Below are positions 20,936 to 35,100 of a stretch of DNA of 64,000 nt, one piece after another. Each line of letters starts with the position of its first letter. Positions within the stretch are counted from its first letter, which is position 1. Origin of the DNA: Rhynchospora pubera (taxonomy: Eukaryota > Streptophyta > Magnoliopsida > Poales > Cyperaceae); the NCBI GenBank assembly GCA_028095005.1, contig JAMFTS010000011.1, positions 372,001 to 436,000 on the forward strand. The letters are read 5' to 3'. The notes beneath the pieces are model-generated. The model had not been told where the DNA came from. It ran no database searches and worked only from the letters and a program-made list of their open reading frames with translations. The position numbers and the translations under genes were made by a program.

Positions 20936-22249
20936 ATGGGAGCGGAGGCGATGAGAGCGGCGACCGTCTATCGGCGGTTGCTAAAGGCGGTGGATAAGCA
21001 CATAGGCAAAGACGGAAGCAAAGGATATTTTCGGGATTTCGTCTCTCAGGAGTTCAGAAATAACTCAAATTTGTCAGAGCAGGAAGCGGCGCGTAGGAAG
21101 CTGAAGCTGGCCAGCGATTACACTTACCTCATCAGCAGCGTGCACCATCACCAAGTAATTATCTGGTTTTTGCATTCTATTATTTTACTGTTTGAGGGTA
21201 AGCTTAGACTCAAATTTTATCTTTATTTTCCTTATAAGATACCTTAGATTGGAAATTAAATTCACTGACTGTTTGTATAAAGTTATCATATATTTTTTTG
21301 TGGCAATTTATGCTCAGTTTATTATGTTTTCAGAATTAGTTGTACCAAGATAAATTTGAATTTCGTATTGACATTACGCCCCGATCAAAATCCCATTTTT
21401 TTTAACATGGGATTTCATTTCGTTAGAAAATTCGCCATCAAAATTAACAGATTTGGTGTCATTTGGTTGGAATTCCCATGTAATTCCAACGAAATCCTAT
21501 GAAATCAATTGAAATGAAATGAAATTAAATGAAATCCCGTGTAAAAAACATTTTGGTCAGGGCTTACTTAAGATTGTAAAATTTACTGGGGGTACTCAAT
21601 TTTTCAGGAACTGTGATTGCAGTTTCTATCCTTGTGTCTGTACCAGTTGGGTACTAGCTATATAATGGTAATGGAGCTGTTTGGCTCAGGTTTTAATCTA
21701 TTTCTTGGAGATTTTGTTACTATATATCCCATTTCTAAAATTTGAAAACCCAGAAAATGCAAACTAATAAATTCTGTTAAAATTTTAAGACCAGAATTTT
21801 CAATTGGACATTTGATCAGGTGCTAAAAATGAGGTAGTTATATCTTTTAAATCTCAGTGCATGCTGCTTGTAATTGGTGATTCTTTAATACTAGTACTTG
21901 TTTCGAAAATGAAAATAAAGTTGTTTCAATAAACCTTATAAGTAACTTCTGTGGGTGCATTTTCAATAATATCATTTTTATATTTGATGTTTCTGAGGAA
22001 GTTGGGGCCTTAAAATTTGTTTTTTATTAAAAAAAACCCTTATATTTTGGCTACTTTAATGGTAATAAAAAGAAAATTTTCACGAGTTGTGCATTAAAGG
22101 CTATTTTCATGATATAAGTCGATATGGTTATGCAGGAATTGCTGTTTTCTTACAACATAGCTGTAGATCGATCTGATGAGATGAAGAAAATACTGAACAA
22201 ATCTGCTGCTAGCGTGGGACTTCAGCTTCCAGATGTGCAACAATCTTAA
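20936..22249 (+). CDS. FMC1-like LYR-type mitochondrial assembly protein, intact copy
   Basis: Exons 20936-21154 (73 codons, donor CAA|GTAATT) and 22136-22249 (acceptor TGCAG) join in phase 0 to 110 aa. The N-terminus carries a VYRRLLKAV segment typical of small LYR-type proteins, and the C-terminus ends S-A-A-S-V-G-L-Q-L-P. The VGL-x-LP tail matches what I recall of FMC1, a mitochondrial protein needed for ATP synthase F1 assembly, and both the length and the two-part layout agree. The assignment is from motif memory and could be a neighbouring LYR family. The intron holds a 186-bp MITE. This is the functional member of the duplicate pair; the left copy at 732 is frameshifted. Confidence 0.75.
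21378..21563. mobile_element. MITE in intron of the right FMC1-like copy
   Basis: A 186-bp foldback with inverted ends GCCCCGATCAAAATC and (reverse complement of the right end) GCCCTGACCAAAATG, continuing into a GGGATTTCAT match. It is flanked by TTAC on both sides, so the target duplication is short or degenerate and the superfamily is undecided. The left gene copy lacks it. Confidence 0.65.
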
Positions 22250-23192
22250 TTCATTATCTTGTAACTTTGATAGACACATTTTTGGATGAATAAACAAAAA
22301 GTTTTTTTTTTTGAATAAAAGCAAGGGTCTAAGCCCCTGACTTTTCTATTAAAAGTAAAGTTCTGTATGAATTGATAAAAAGTTGCTGTCATTTTATTTA
22401 GATGTTTAGTTTTGGTGGCTTGGTAGGAACAACATGCTTCTCCTTCAGTGTATTTCAATCTCAATGATTCTGGTGTGGTGTCTCACCAAAGGATCGTGAT
22501 CGTGAAGTCCAAATTTGTTGGGAAAGCAGAACTAACGGGGAATACTATGCCACACTTGAATGCAGCTGCTCCAAACGCATCCACGTAATCAAAAGTGAGT
22601 AGTTATGCTTCCATTTTATTTGATTTTGAATGATGCCATTTTGGCTCACACCAAACTGTCTAAGTGCAACAACTACAGTTTTTGCTCTCGTCTTTCTTCC
22701 GGAATGGAGAGAGAGAGAGAGAGAGAGAGAGGAAATACACGTGGACAAATTGGATCACCTCACTTTGTTTTTCTGTTTTTCTCCCTTCTCCTGCCTCTTT
22801 TTCCATTTTTTATATTCTGAAGTTGTAAATCTTATTCAGATTTTTTTAATGATATCTTCATTACATGCAAAAAGGAAAAAAAAAAGTTAAATGTGTGCAC
22901 ATACAAAGAATATCATATCCTAAGATTTTATAAAGTCACAAAATAACTCGACAAATCACTTTAATATATAGAAGGTCTTAGAGTTCGTACAACAATAAAA
23001 GACTATCCAATCGAACATGAAACTTCAAGCTGATGGCATACATATTAAAACACACAGAATTCTCACAGCAGAAATATAAATGGAAATCCAGATCTAACTT
23101 GCAGACCAAGCATTATTAAGCCAAACACAGCAGTTCCATTAATCACCCAAGGCATGCACCATTATTCAAATAACGTTCATATAATGCTCATA
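22250..23192. other. Intergenic region between FMC1-like gene and terpene synthase
   Basis: The two genes converge here (plus strand ends at 22249, minus strand ends at 23193). It contains a (GA)n microsatellite at 22706-22731 and pyrimidine-rich sequence at 22760-22820. No gene is seen. Confidence 0.6.
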
Positions 23193-26100
23193 TTAAAGAG
23201 GGATAGGTTCCACCAGAAGCTTGGCTATGAGTTCCTTAAGTGGGATAGATTCGTTGAATCCATTGTCAAAGTGAAGATATATCGTCTCTATTGCCCTGTT
23301 GTAGTCTATGAACAGTTCAATGATTGGCATGGGAACAACCGTGGGGCGTAGACATGCTTGGTTCAGTCGTTTCCACAGTTCATGACGCATAAACAAGAAC
23401 TCTTCTGATGCTTGCTCTTTAGTTAAATTATTTTCAATCATGTAGCACGCAATTGTCGTTGGAAGCTGCTTAGACTTGGTAACTTCACGCTGAAAATCAA
23501 GAGAAATATTATATAAACGGTCTTAGAGTTCGTACAACAATTAAGCTGCTTAGAAGGAAATTAATTAAGTATATTTTTGCTTGTCAATAGCCTCTAAATG
23601 TTGTTTTTTTTTCTGAGAGCGTACATTATCCATAATTAACATACTGGTCAAAACTCAAAGATATACAGTACTATTAATTAGAGAAATGGTTCAGTATAAT
23701 ATTTTCCAGCTACATTAATTTATTTAATTACCTCATATGAGACGATATCATCGGTGTACCTGGCGAGGGCCGTATGATCAATAACTATTTCTGGGAGATC
23801 AGTCAGCCACCGGAGGATCTCTTCGGTGACTACTTCACCGATTCCTATTAAGATCGCACAAACTGCGTCAGCACTTGCAACATAGTCAACTGTAGTCTTC
23901 TTACGTTCTTTGAAGGTTGGCAAATAACCTTCTGCACGCCACACTACTTCTTGCATCCAGCTATTACTAAATCGAAGTTTAATCTAATAATTTTAAAGGA
24001 AAAACTCATCAAAATTTAAATTATGGACATTGATTCTGGGAAAAATGGAGAGAATAAATCACAATTATGTTCATAAACGCTATGGTTAAATACATCCAAT
24101 TTTGCAAAAAAGTTGTGCTAGTATTTTGACAGAGCTAGTTATTTTTAAAATTTTAAAACTTGAACTGTGCAACACTTAATTGGTTCTTTGCTCATTTTGA
24201 TTTTGGAACATTATACTTTTAACGGCTGGCACAAAACTCTGCAATGTTGATTTTTTTTTAAATTAATTAATTTCACCATAAAAAATATTTACTATTGTTC
24301 CGATACTTGTCAAAAAGTACCTGTCAATATAACTTCATAAACTAATGATTAATGGTTTTCTTTGCATATGCTATTCTCCTACCACTGGCACGTCCACATT
24401 ATTGTCTACTGTGTAAAAAAAATTCATTATTATTGTGTATGCGCTGCTGTGTGTGTAAAATAATTGTGGCCGGAGCAAATGAAAAGATATGAACTAGGAA
24501 CCATGTATATGGACAGGCTTAATTTATATATTTGCCAGAAGGGCAAAATTTAGACTTTTTTTGGTATAAAAGCTTCCCAAGAAGGGAGGCCGAGCTTCAT
24601 TAATACCCAAAGTATATCTAGCGAAAATTTAGACTTAATCCCCATTAAACTGTGAAGCACAGCATGACGCTTTGAGGAGTCCTAAATTTCTAAAACAATA
24701 TAATATTAGTTTGATCTTCCGTATTTAATTAAACCATGTAAATGGATAATAAAAGGTGCACAAAATTCAAAACGAAAATTATAAGAATCTCATCTATACC
24801 GCCTCTATGAAGTATGACATGCGGTATTGTTCACAGGGCTCTAGATCATCCCCAAACCCATTAATTGTTCTGATGTAACCAAGATACAATTGCCTCAGGT
24901 ACAATGGCAGGCTATCTGCTGCTTTCTCATCCCATCTGCATGAAATTCATCATCTATAATGATATATAAAACTTTTATGTCGTGTATAATCAATGATATT
25001 ATGTCAGTAAAAACTTTTTCAAACTGTCATGGAGATTGTAGTAATTTTCAGTTTAGAACCTAAAATTACTTTTAGCTGCTGCACCTTTTAATTTCTATGA
25101 TAAATTCTCACTATTCTATATATTTTCCAGTACCTTATAGTATGTATCAATTCATTTGAACTGTCCACTGGAATATTTATATTAAAGTATCCTCAAGTTC
25201 AAAATTTATACTTTTTTGATATTTTTTAACTATTTTTCTAGAGTTTTAGAAAATTTTCGATCTAATTATATAGTTATAGAGTACTATCGAATAACATAAG
25301 TTTTCAAAAATTAAAAAATTTGTAGAAATATAAGATTTGATCTTCGAAATGATTTCAAATATGAATATCACATTGGTTAGTTTGGATAATTTAAACTTTT
25401 TAAATTATGATATATTAATCGTGGTTGATAGAGCGAGTTGTCAAATTGATGTGTACAAAGGACAAAAGTGCCCTTGAAAAACTTTTTGAAATTCTATATA
25501 CTGTAATTATACTATGTAAAGTTGTTCCAAAACGGCATGCTGTTCAATTATATATAGATATAACTTTAAGAATGATTAAATGTCATAACATCCATCAGTA
25601 TACACTCTGGGAAACAAATTGCAAAATGGTTCAATATTCCAGTTCAAGCTCGGTTGAAAAGTAATTGTTGGCATATTTTATTTCATTTAAACAGTGACAT
25701 TAATTTCGGTTAACTATGCCAAAATATCCAAGTCACACTTGTGCCCCAACGAAATATTAATTAGAAAATAACATAAGTTCGTTTAAAAAAAATAAAAAAA
25801 TGGAAAAAGGAAAAGAAAATAACATAAGAAATTAACACAAGGGAATATTTGCTGACCAAAATGAGAATTCGGCGCTTTAAGCATGAAAAATTAAAACCAG
25901 CATTGTAGTTTCAGCCTCTGGCTAAAACTTTCTTTTACTAATTAAATTGAAGAGAAGAGTTCCGGTGCCCACATTTTGGATGCCCCCAAATGTCCCAAAA
26001 CACACTTTTTTACTACTTTTACAAAATATAAAATTCAAATTTCGAATCCAAACCGTTGATCTTATTCGATATAACGAGCGATGTATTTTCATATAAGTTT

Positions 26101-29100
26101 TATAATTTTTGAAGTTTATTTGATACTTGATCAAGAGGCTAAAATATGAACAGATTAGAATTAATCTATCATATTTAACTACATTCGTTCAATTTTCAAT
26201 CTCTTGATCAAGTATCAAATAAACTTCAAAAATTATAAAACTTATATGAAAATGCATCGCTCGTTATATTGAATAAGATCAACGGTTTGGATTCGAAGTT
26301 TGAATATTATATTTTGTAAAAATAGTTAAAAAGTGTGTTTTGGGATATTTGGAGGCATCCAAAATGTGGGCACTGGAACCCTCCTCTAAATTGAATCCCC
26401 ATTTTGGTTAAAAAAATTGAAGGCAAGAAACTTAACCTCTGTATAGCTTCATTCAAGAGCTTACACTCTTCATATGTCCCATATATATCGAAAGTGTCGT
26501 CCATAAGCACCCACAGCGTATAAAACTTGGTGAGCATCATGCGTGCACGTGAGAATTCAGGTTCATAATAGGTCCCCAAGGAAAATGCAGTATAGATTTC
26601 CACTAGGCGGTCCCGTGCGTACTTTAGATCGTTAACACCATCCAGCTCCTTCCACCACCTGCCATAAAACCCTTCTTTTCGTTTGCAAGAGATTTTGTTG
26701 AAATATCAAAAATTCAAATACTGATACTCTGCATGTTATATAGCAGTGGACAAACTAGATATATAGCTTGCAGCTAACTTCTTAGCCATCTTATGTTTCA
26801 GATTTGGAGACAGTTTGATACCCGATCAAGTGATCAAATGATGAACAAATTAAAAATTAATCGATCATAACTAACAAGATTTATTCATTTGTTGACCATT
26901 TGATCAAGTATCAAATCGACTCTAAATTTTATAAAACTTATATAGAAACACATTGCTTGTTAAATTGAGCAAGGTCAACGATTTCGATTAAGCAATTGAA
27001 TTTAAAAAATTTTAAATATTGATAAAATATGAAGTTGTGGCAACTTGTGGCATCCAAAAGTGATGGCACTGGAACTTTGCTTTTAGTAACTATTCAGAAT
27101 GAGTGGCATTGCAATTTTTTATTGTTTGGTTTCGTTTATAGACCTCATACATTTTGAATAAATACCATAATGGAGTACAAAACCGACTCCAGATCTAGCA
27201 TCAATCTAAAAACAAGCATTAAATACACCTATATATTAATAGACTGTTTGGAATAAAACAACAATTTTAATTGTTGAGCTAATGAATGAGCCTTTGCATG
27301 TTTTATATTAACATAAATTAGTTTATAAATTTCAAACTAAATAAAAAATATTTGTTGGTAATTAATGCAAACATTTGTAACAAAAATGTGATAAATTTGC
27401 ATCTTTGGTAGGCATGAAAATATGATATAACTTGAGTAAGATGCTCTCAAACCATTCGCATTAATCAGACGGCTCCGTTTGGATAGGGGTGGAAAGAAGG
27501 AAAGAAGGGAAGAAGTGGAAAAAAGTATTGGAAATTATGTAATTTTGTGAAGAGTTTGAATTGTTTAATAATAAATTTTTTCTTTTCTTCTCTTATTCGT
27601 TTCTTCTCACTCCAATCCAAACATAGCTCTTAGTCTCCACAGTATGTCCTTGATGGACCAAAAGATATGATGTACCTAAAACAAGTTCGACTTGAAATTA
27701 CATGCAGAATCTATATTACAAGGAATTAATGAAAATGACATGCTAAGTTTTCTTAGATTAATGGTGACGAAACAGCAAAGTAAAAACTTTCAACTGGTAC
27801 TGACAGAAATTTCAAGAGCAATAACTTGGATCAATCAAAATGAATATATACGATTAACGTCTAATGTTCAGCTCGGTAAGGAATTTGAAAATATTTTGCA
27901 TGGTTTCCAAAAAGAGTAAGGTTTTAGTGCCATAAATTTTTGATGCCAAAAATGTCATAACTTTTCTTTTTCATTAATATTTAATAAAAAAAATTCAATT
28001 TTCAAATCCAAACGTTGATTTTGTTCAATTTTATGAGCGATGCATTTCTATGTAATTTTTATAAATTTTGGAATTTATTTGATATTCGATCAAAAGGCCA
28101 ACACATGAACGTATTAAAATTAATTTGTTATAATTAACAACATTCATTCATTTTTTGTCTGTCGAATATCAAAAAATTCCAAAATTTATAAAAATGTATT
28201 GCTTGTAAAATTGAACAAGATCAAAACGGTTTGGATTTAAAAATTTAATTTTTACATTTTGTTATATTAATGAAATAGAAAAATATGACATTTGTGGTAC
28301 TAAAAATTTGTGACACTAGAACCTCCTTGTGAAAAATATGATTATAGAAAATGATAACAGAAGACTGACATTGCACAGTTGCATACTATGATTTTGTTAT
28401 TAGCTTTTAGTTTTTTTTTTTTTTTTTTTTACAGATAGTTGATGACACACACACCACACCGTATACTTTTGGTGCAATGTTATACATTGATCTGATAAGT
28501 TCATTATTGACACGAGGAGTGTTGGAAGAATAAATGTTTGCATGGTCAAAGAGTAAAAGTGGTTAAATGTTTAGAGTTTCAAAGATAATTAATATACTTA
28601 AAAAATTAAGTATCATTATTTATCCAAAAGACTATGTCATTAATTAACTAGTTGAATATTTGTCCATATAAATAGATGTAAGAGTCATTTTAGAATTAGA
28701 GCTTAGGAAAAAAAAAGAGAAATATGATTGTAAGAGAGAACTATCAAGTATATAAATGAGAAATTTCAAATTTTAAGTTTCTCTTTATCTCCACTTATAT
28801 ACACTTTAGTCTCATATTAAGAAGCTATCAGATTGGTATCAAAGTCAATGACAAGTATGGTGTTTCGACAGTTGGGCACATGCTATTTTTCCGTCTTACG
28901 AAGAATAACTATGATAATTGGTATATAGAAATACGAGCTCTCCTTAGTGCGTAAGAAGTGTGGAAGATAATCGAGGATGACTACCAAGAGCAAGCCGAGA
29001 CGACAGTGTTGACGCTCGCTCAAGCTCGAGCATTGGAAGGAGAATCGCAAGAAGGACAAAATCACTCTTTATATCATTTATCAAGCGGTCGATGTGTCAG

Positions 29101-32100
29101 TTTTTTGAGAAGATAGTCGGCGCAACATCTTCACATGAGGCATGAAATATTCTCAAGAAGGCATACAAAGGAACTGATTGAGTGAACGAAGTGCGGTTGC
29201 AGATATTTCGAGGCGAGTTTGAGGACTTGAAAAATGAAGGAGACGGAAGGTGTGTTCGAGTACATTACAAGTGTGCAAACGGTGGTGAACCAACTCAAGA
29301 GAAATGGCGAGCCATTTTCTGATGTTCCAATTGTGGAGAAGATACACCGTTTGTTGACCGAACGAGTTTGAAAATATTGTGTGTGAAATAAAGGAGTCAA
29401 AATACTTGAATGAGATGTCGATTAACGAGCTATGAGGTTCGCTAACGTTCACGAGCAGAGAAGGAAGAAAAATAAGTAATAAGTGCTTTAAAAAGCACTT
29501 CAAGCAAATGTGACATTAAAAGAAAAAGAAAGACCAGCAGCGATCGAGGTTGTGGCCGAGATCGAGGTCGCATACATAAAAAAAACCGAGATAAGAAGGA
29601 GCATCAAGACTCGTTTGGTAATGGTCCAGGCCGAGAAAGAGGAGATAATAAGTCTCATATTCAATATTATAATTGCAAAAGACTTGCCCATTATGCATAT
29701 GAACATTATTATGAGAAAAAAGATCAGAATGAAAAGAAAGAAGAGAAAGTCAGAGATGGCGTGGTGTTGCTTACTAGCAAAGAAGCAACTCTCAACTAAG
29801 AGACCGTGCAGTATTTGGATACCGGTGTGAGTAATCATATGTGCAGGTACAAGAACATGTTCACCGAGATGCAAGAGGTCATATATAGATGGGCATGCTT
29901 TATTTGGTGTGCATCTAAAGTGAAGGTTGAAGGACAATGTAACATTCTTATTTAGCTAAAAAATGAAAGTGATACTTTTATCACCAATGTTTATTATATG
30001 TCAGAAATGAAGAATAATATTTTGAGTTTGGGTCAATTGTTGGAATTGGATTATATGGTGGTGACGAATGACCGAACCTTTTATTTGAGAAATAAAAATA
30101 ATAAATTGATAGTCCAAGTTTGAAATGACCAGAAACTGCATGTTTAAGTTGAATTTGATGAATATTTAAGCTAATTATTTGAAGGCATATGTGGTAGACA
30201 AAGTTTGGTTATGGAACTTGCGGTTTGGTCATCTGAATTTTGGTGGTTTGAAAGAATTGTCAAATAAAAGTATGGTGAAAAGAATGCCACAAATTGATCA
30301 TTGTGATAAGTATTGCGAGCGGTGTGTGCTCGGAAAGCATCCGAGGATTGTATTCCCGAAAGAAGCTAATTATCGAGCAGCAAGCAACTAGAGTTGATAC
30401 TTACGGACATATATAGTGTGATCATATCGAACTCATTGGGCAAGCATCGTTACTGCGTTACTTTTGTTGATGATTTTTCAAGGAGAACTTGGGTTCATTT
30501 TTTGAAAGAAAAGTCCGAGACGTTAACTGCGTTTAAGAAGTTTAAAATGTTGGTCGAAAAGTTGAGTAACAATTATATATAAAGGCATTGAGGTGAGATT
30601 GAGGTGGTGAGTATATCTCTAAAAAGTTTGAGCATTTCTATGAGAAGCATGACATTCAGACGCCATACTCACCTCAACAAAATGGATTGCCTGAAAGAAA
30701 TAATCGCACCATACTCGACATAGTTCGTGACATGCTGAAAAGGAAGAATTTGCCAAAGGAATTTTGGGCTGAAACTGTGCAATGTTCAGTTTATTTGTAG
30801 AATCGATGTCCCACAGTGATCTTGGTGAACATGACTCTACAAGAAGCATGGTATGAAACCAGCAGTAACGCAATTGAAGGTGTACAAAAGTGTGGCTTAT
30901 GCGCACATTCTGGATCAGTTAAGGACGAAACTCGATGAAAAAAGCAAGAAATTGATTTTTATCGGCTATAATAAAGGTTGAAGGCATAGAAGCTCATTGA
31001 TCGAACAACTAATAAGGTACATATAAGTCGTGAAGTATAGGATAATGAAAAAGTATTGTGATGAAATTCTATGGAAGAAAGGTCGCACGATGTAGTGAAA
31101 GAAGTGCAAATCATAGCGAGCTCTATTTCGACAAACACAACAATTCGAACTGAGCCAAGTTTGAGTTTAGGTTCAAATTCACGTTCAAGTCCAAGCTCAG
31201 GTAATGACGAGGCGATAACACCTTGAATCCGAACCATGCAAGACTTGTATAAGGCGACTAGCGAGTTGCACTTTGGGTGTCTTTTGACGGATGTCGAGAA
31301 TATCATATTCGAAGAGAAGAAATGACATCAAACTATGAATGAAGAGATGAATGCAATTAAGAAGAATGATACTTGAAAACTTGTGATGTTGTCTAAGGAT
31401 CATAAGCAGATTGGCGTGAAGTGAGTCTATAAGAAGAAGTTGAATGCTTGAGTGAGGTGGAAAGATATAAAGCAAGGTTAGTAGTCTAGGAATACAAGCA
31501 GAAAGTTGGGATTGATTATAAAGGTGTTCGCCCCGTTGAAATGATGAAGACGATTCTCTTGTTGATATCATTAGCTGCTCAAAACAAGTGCAATATTTAT
31601 CAAATAAATATGAAATCAACATTCCTTAATGGTGTATTTGAAGAATAAGTCTACATCAAGCAATCACCAGGTTATATTAAGGAAGGAGAAAAGGAAAAGA
31701 TGCTGAAATTGAAGAAAGCGTTCGTGTTGAAGCAAGCTCCACGAGCTTACACTACGCCATTTTTTATTATTTGTACCGGTTTTGCAGCGGTACTAATAAT
31801 AGGGGGTACTAAAATTAATAAAAAACCGGTACTAATAAACCGATAGTAGCAGGGATTGGAATTGGCGGGAAACGCTATTAGTACCGGTTTTTTATAAAAA
31901 AAGCCGGTACTAAAAATAATAATTTTAGTGCCGATTTTTTATAAAAAACTGGTACTAATATTAATTACGAAATAATAAATTTGACAATTACGAAATTGCC
32001 ATGATTTATTATTAGTACCAATTTTCTTAAAAACTGGTACTAATACTAATAATCTTTTTTGTTGTAGTGTTAGACTACCCAAATGAATACATACTTCAAG

Positions 32101-35100
32101 AAACACGGATCTGTACAATGTCCATATGAAGATGCTTTATATGTGGAGGTACATGATGATGCATTATGTTTGTAACTTCGTATGTTGATCATTTCATTTT
32201 TATGGGGAATTATAATGAAATGATTGAGAAAGAAGTTCAAGCTCAAAATGTCAAAGGAGTTTGAGATGACAGATTTGGAATTGATGTCATACTTTTCCAG
32301 GTCGGAAGTAAAGCAAGACAAATCTTAAATTTTTATCTTGCAAGAAGCATATACAAAAGATGCGTTAAGAAGATTCAAAACTGTGTGTACATCTATTGAG
32401 AGTAGCACAAAAGTGTCCCATTATGATGAAGGCACGGAAATAAACACAAATCAATATAAAATTTTAGTTGGAAGTTTGCGTTATCTCCTATGTACGAGGG
32501 CATATATTGCATATGGTGTCGGCTTGGTAAGTCGGTACATGGAGGAGCCATAAAGAAAATTCTTCGTTATGTGAAAAGGTACTTTATCTCATGGTTTTAT
32601 CTATTCTCAAACTGACGAATTTGATCTTTTTGGCTATACGAACAACGATTGATGTGGAGACATTGATGATAAAAAGAGCACCATGTGTTTCATGTTCTAC
32701 ATGAGAGACAACTTTTACATAAGTATAGAAGAAGCAACCCATTGTGACTTTATTAACATGTGAAATGGAGTATGTCATGCGTTGTGGTTGAAAAAAATAT
32801 TGAAGGAGATGAATTTTGAACGAGACGAATCTACGGAGATTCGAATCGACAACAAGTTAGCAATCAAACTATCGAAGAACCCGGTGCATCATGAAATGGA
32901 AAAGCATATTGATGTTCGCTTTTTGCTTCATATGCGATCATGTGAGGAATCATGATGTTGAGCTGACTCACGTGGCCAGCTGTGATCAAGTGACAGACAT
33001 TTTCATTCAATCTCTTGAAGTATAATTGTTCAACCGATTCATGAAGTTATTCGAGATGCGAGCTGGATGATTAATTAAGTTTAAGGAAGGATGTTGGAAG
33101 AATAACTTAACTTAAGTGTTTGCATATATGGTCAAAAAGTCAAAGTGTTTAAATGTTTAGAGTTTCAAAGATAATTACTATGTCTAGAAAACTATATATG
33201 TCATTAATTAGATAGTTGAATTTTAGCTTATATAAACAAATGTAAGAGTGATGTCAAAATTAGAGCTTAGAAAAGAAAAGAGAAATCTGATTGTAAGAGA
33301 GAACTATCATGTATATGAATGTGGAGTTTCAAATTCTAAATTTCTCTTTATCTTTATTTATATCCATTTTAGCCTCGTATTAATAAGATGATCCTAGCAA
33401 GGAGGTCATAATAAAGTTTATTTGTTGTGAAAAACATTTAAAGGAACTATTTTAGGATATATGAACTCACAAAGATAGATCCTTGATTTCTTTTGAATGA
33501 AGACTTTGAACGAAATTATAGTCCAATTTTGCAAGCTCGAGTAGTATGTCATTTCGTTTCTCATCCTCCTCGTATTCTTCAATGAAAAACCTTGTTTCCA
33601 CTCTGCGCATCATCCTAGGGAGTGGTGTTTTCAGGGCGCGCAGCACTTGCTCTTTTAAAGGGGATTTCAACTCATGAACCATTAATTTGAGTTGTCTCCT
33701 CGCAAACAAAATGGCTTCATCAAGTATGCTCTCACCAGGAATTGCAAGAAACCCTGCATTGTACAGGCTCAGCAACCCTCTTGCATCCTTGCACAATTTT
33801 TCATCCAAATTGTCCCCTTCGTGCGTAAACTTGTAAAATTCATCTGCCAAAATTGAGATCAGGGAACTCCAGACATGAAGGTCATTATATTGTAGATATG
33901 CTCTGTGTACTCAAGGTTAAAGTAGAAAAAAAATGGTGTACAGTCATTTTATTAATACAAACGGCATTTTGTGACAGGAGAACTAAGCTAATTAATTTAG
34001 TGTAGACATTTTGTGCTTATAAGTATCAAAACTGCGTACAACGTGTTTTGTTTTTTTTTTTTTTTTTTTTTTTGCTTCTAGAACTGGAAGGAGGGTGTTT
34101 CTCTCCTGTAATCACAGATTTTTTTTTTTTGAGGGTCAGGTGGCCATGGCAACAAATTTTATTAATAAGAAAAAGTTACAAAGTTAATAGAGTAAAATGG
34201 AAAAGAAAGTAATCATAGATTCTAATCTCTGATTTCTTAAAGGTTATTTTTAATTTGTTAGCTAGCATCTAATCTATTTGATTGATATTTCTGACAAAAA
34301 CACAATATTAGATTTTAAATAAAATTATTTTTATAAGAAATTGTCGACTAAAAATTGTTAAATTTAAATTTAATTAAATCAAGTAATTCCTGTGAATGAA
34401 TTAACACATTGTCAAAAGAAAAACTATTCTATTATGTAAGCATTGATTACCAGAAGACACATTAAATCCGTGTTGTCTAAGTAGCCTGAAGCGAAGTGCA
34501 ACTTGGTGAAGATCAGCATCGTCAAGTTTGGCATCCAGAAGATAAGTCAATGCATCCTCAATCTCTCTCTTAAAGTGATAATTTATTCCAAGACGTTCAA
34601 TTGTATCAACCAAATTCATCATCTCAACAACGTCAGTAGTGGACCGAAGTGTTGTTGCTACTTCTTCCTTGAGTTCTTTGATCCTTCCTTCAACAAATTC
34701 TTGGGGCTTCTGCATGCGTAATGGCCCAAAAATTTGGCTTACTGTATATATCAATTTGCTCTAAATGCTAAATTGCTGAGTGTTGTTCCTTCCACTGTCA
34801 GGAATTGCCCATACAATCCTGACTAAGTGGCGGTCAGTGCATGGCACGTTAAATATGTTTTAATTCCGATCAATCCTAATGCCAGGGTATTTCCAATTAA
34901 TAACATTCTCTAGTAGTCCATGGACTGTGAAGTGGCAACATAAAATCACGTATCTTAAGTTCCAAAGTTCCAATTAAAGCCCATCATGTTACAGTGTATA
35001 TTGTGAATGAGGTTGTTCCAATACAACAACTTTTGGGTGACGCCTAAATATATCAACTTTATTTTTTTATTTAATTTTTTTGAAGTTTTGAAGTTCATTT

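Larger units (their letters stand above)
28521..33399 (+). mobile_element. Ty1/copia LTR retrotransposon, degenerate, in TPS intron 3
   Basis: LTRs of about 310 bp at 28521-28830 and 33092-33399, both beginning TGTTGGAAGAATAA and ending CA, are flanked by AGGAG (28516-28520 and 33400-33404). A Met-tRNA-type primer site (TGGTATCAAAG) starts at 28834, and a purine tract precedes the 3' LTR. The LTRs have diverged by many substitutions and indels, so the insertion is old. It lies on the plus strand, opposite to the host gene, and contains a CACTA MITE at 31750-32069. Confidence 0.92.

Noticed and set aside
23720..23956. Frameshift at the terpene synthase exon 5/6 junction
   Set aside because: Using the nearest AG breaks phase, but the acceptor at 23984-23985 restores phase and the expected 15 residues, so there is no lesion.
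27692..27919. 75-codon plus-strand frame in terpene synthase intron 3
   Set aside because: No known domain, partly overlaps a foldback repeat, and AT-rich sequence yields such frames by chance.
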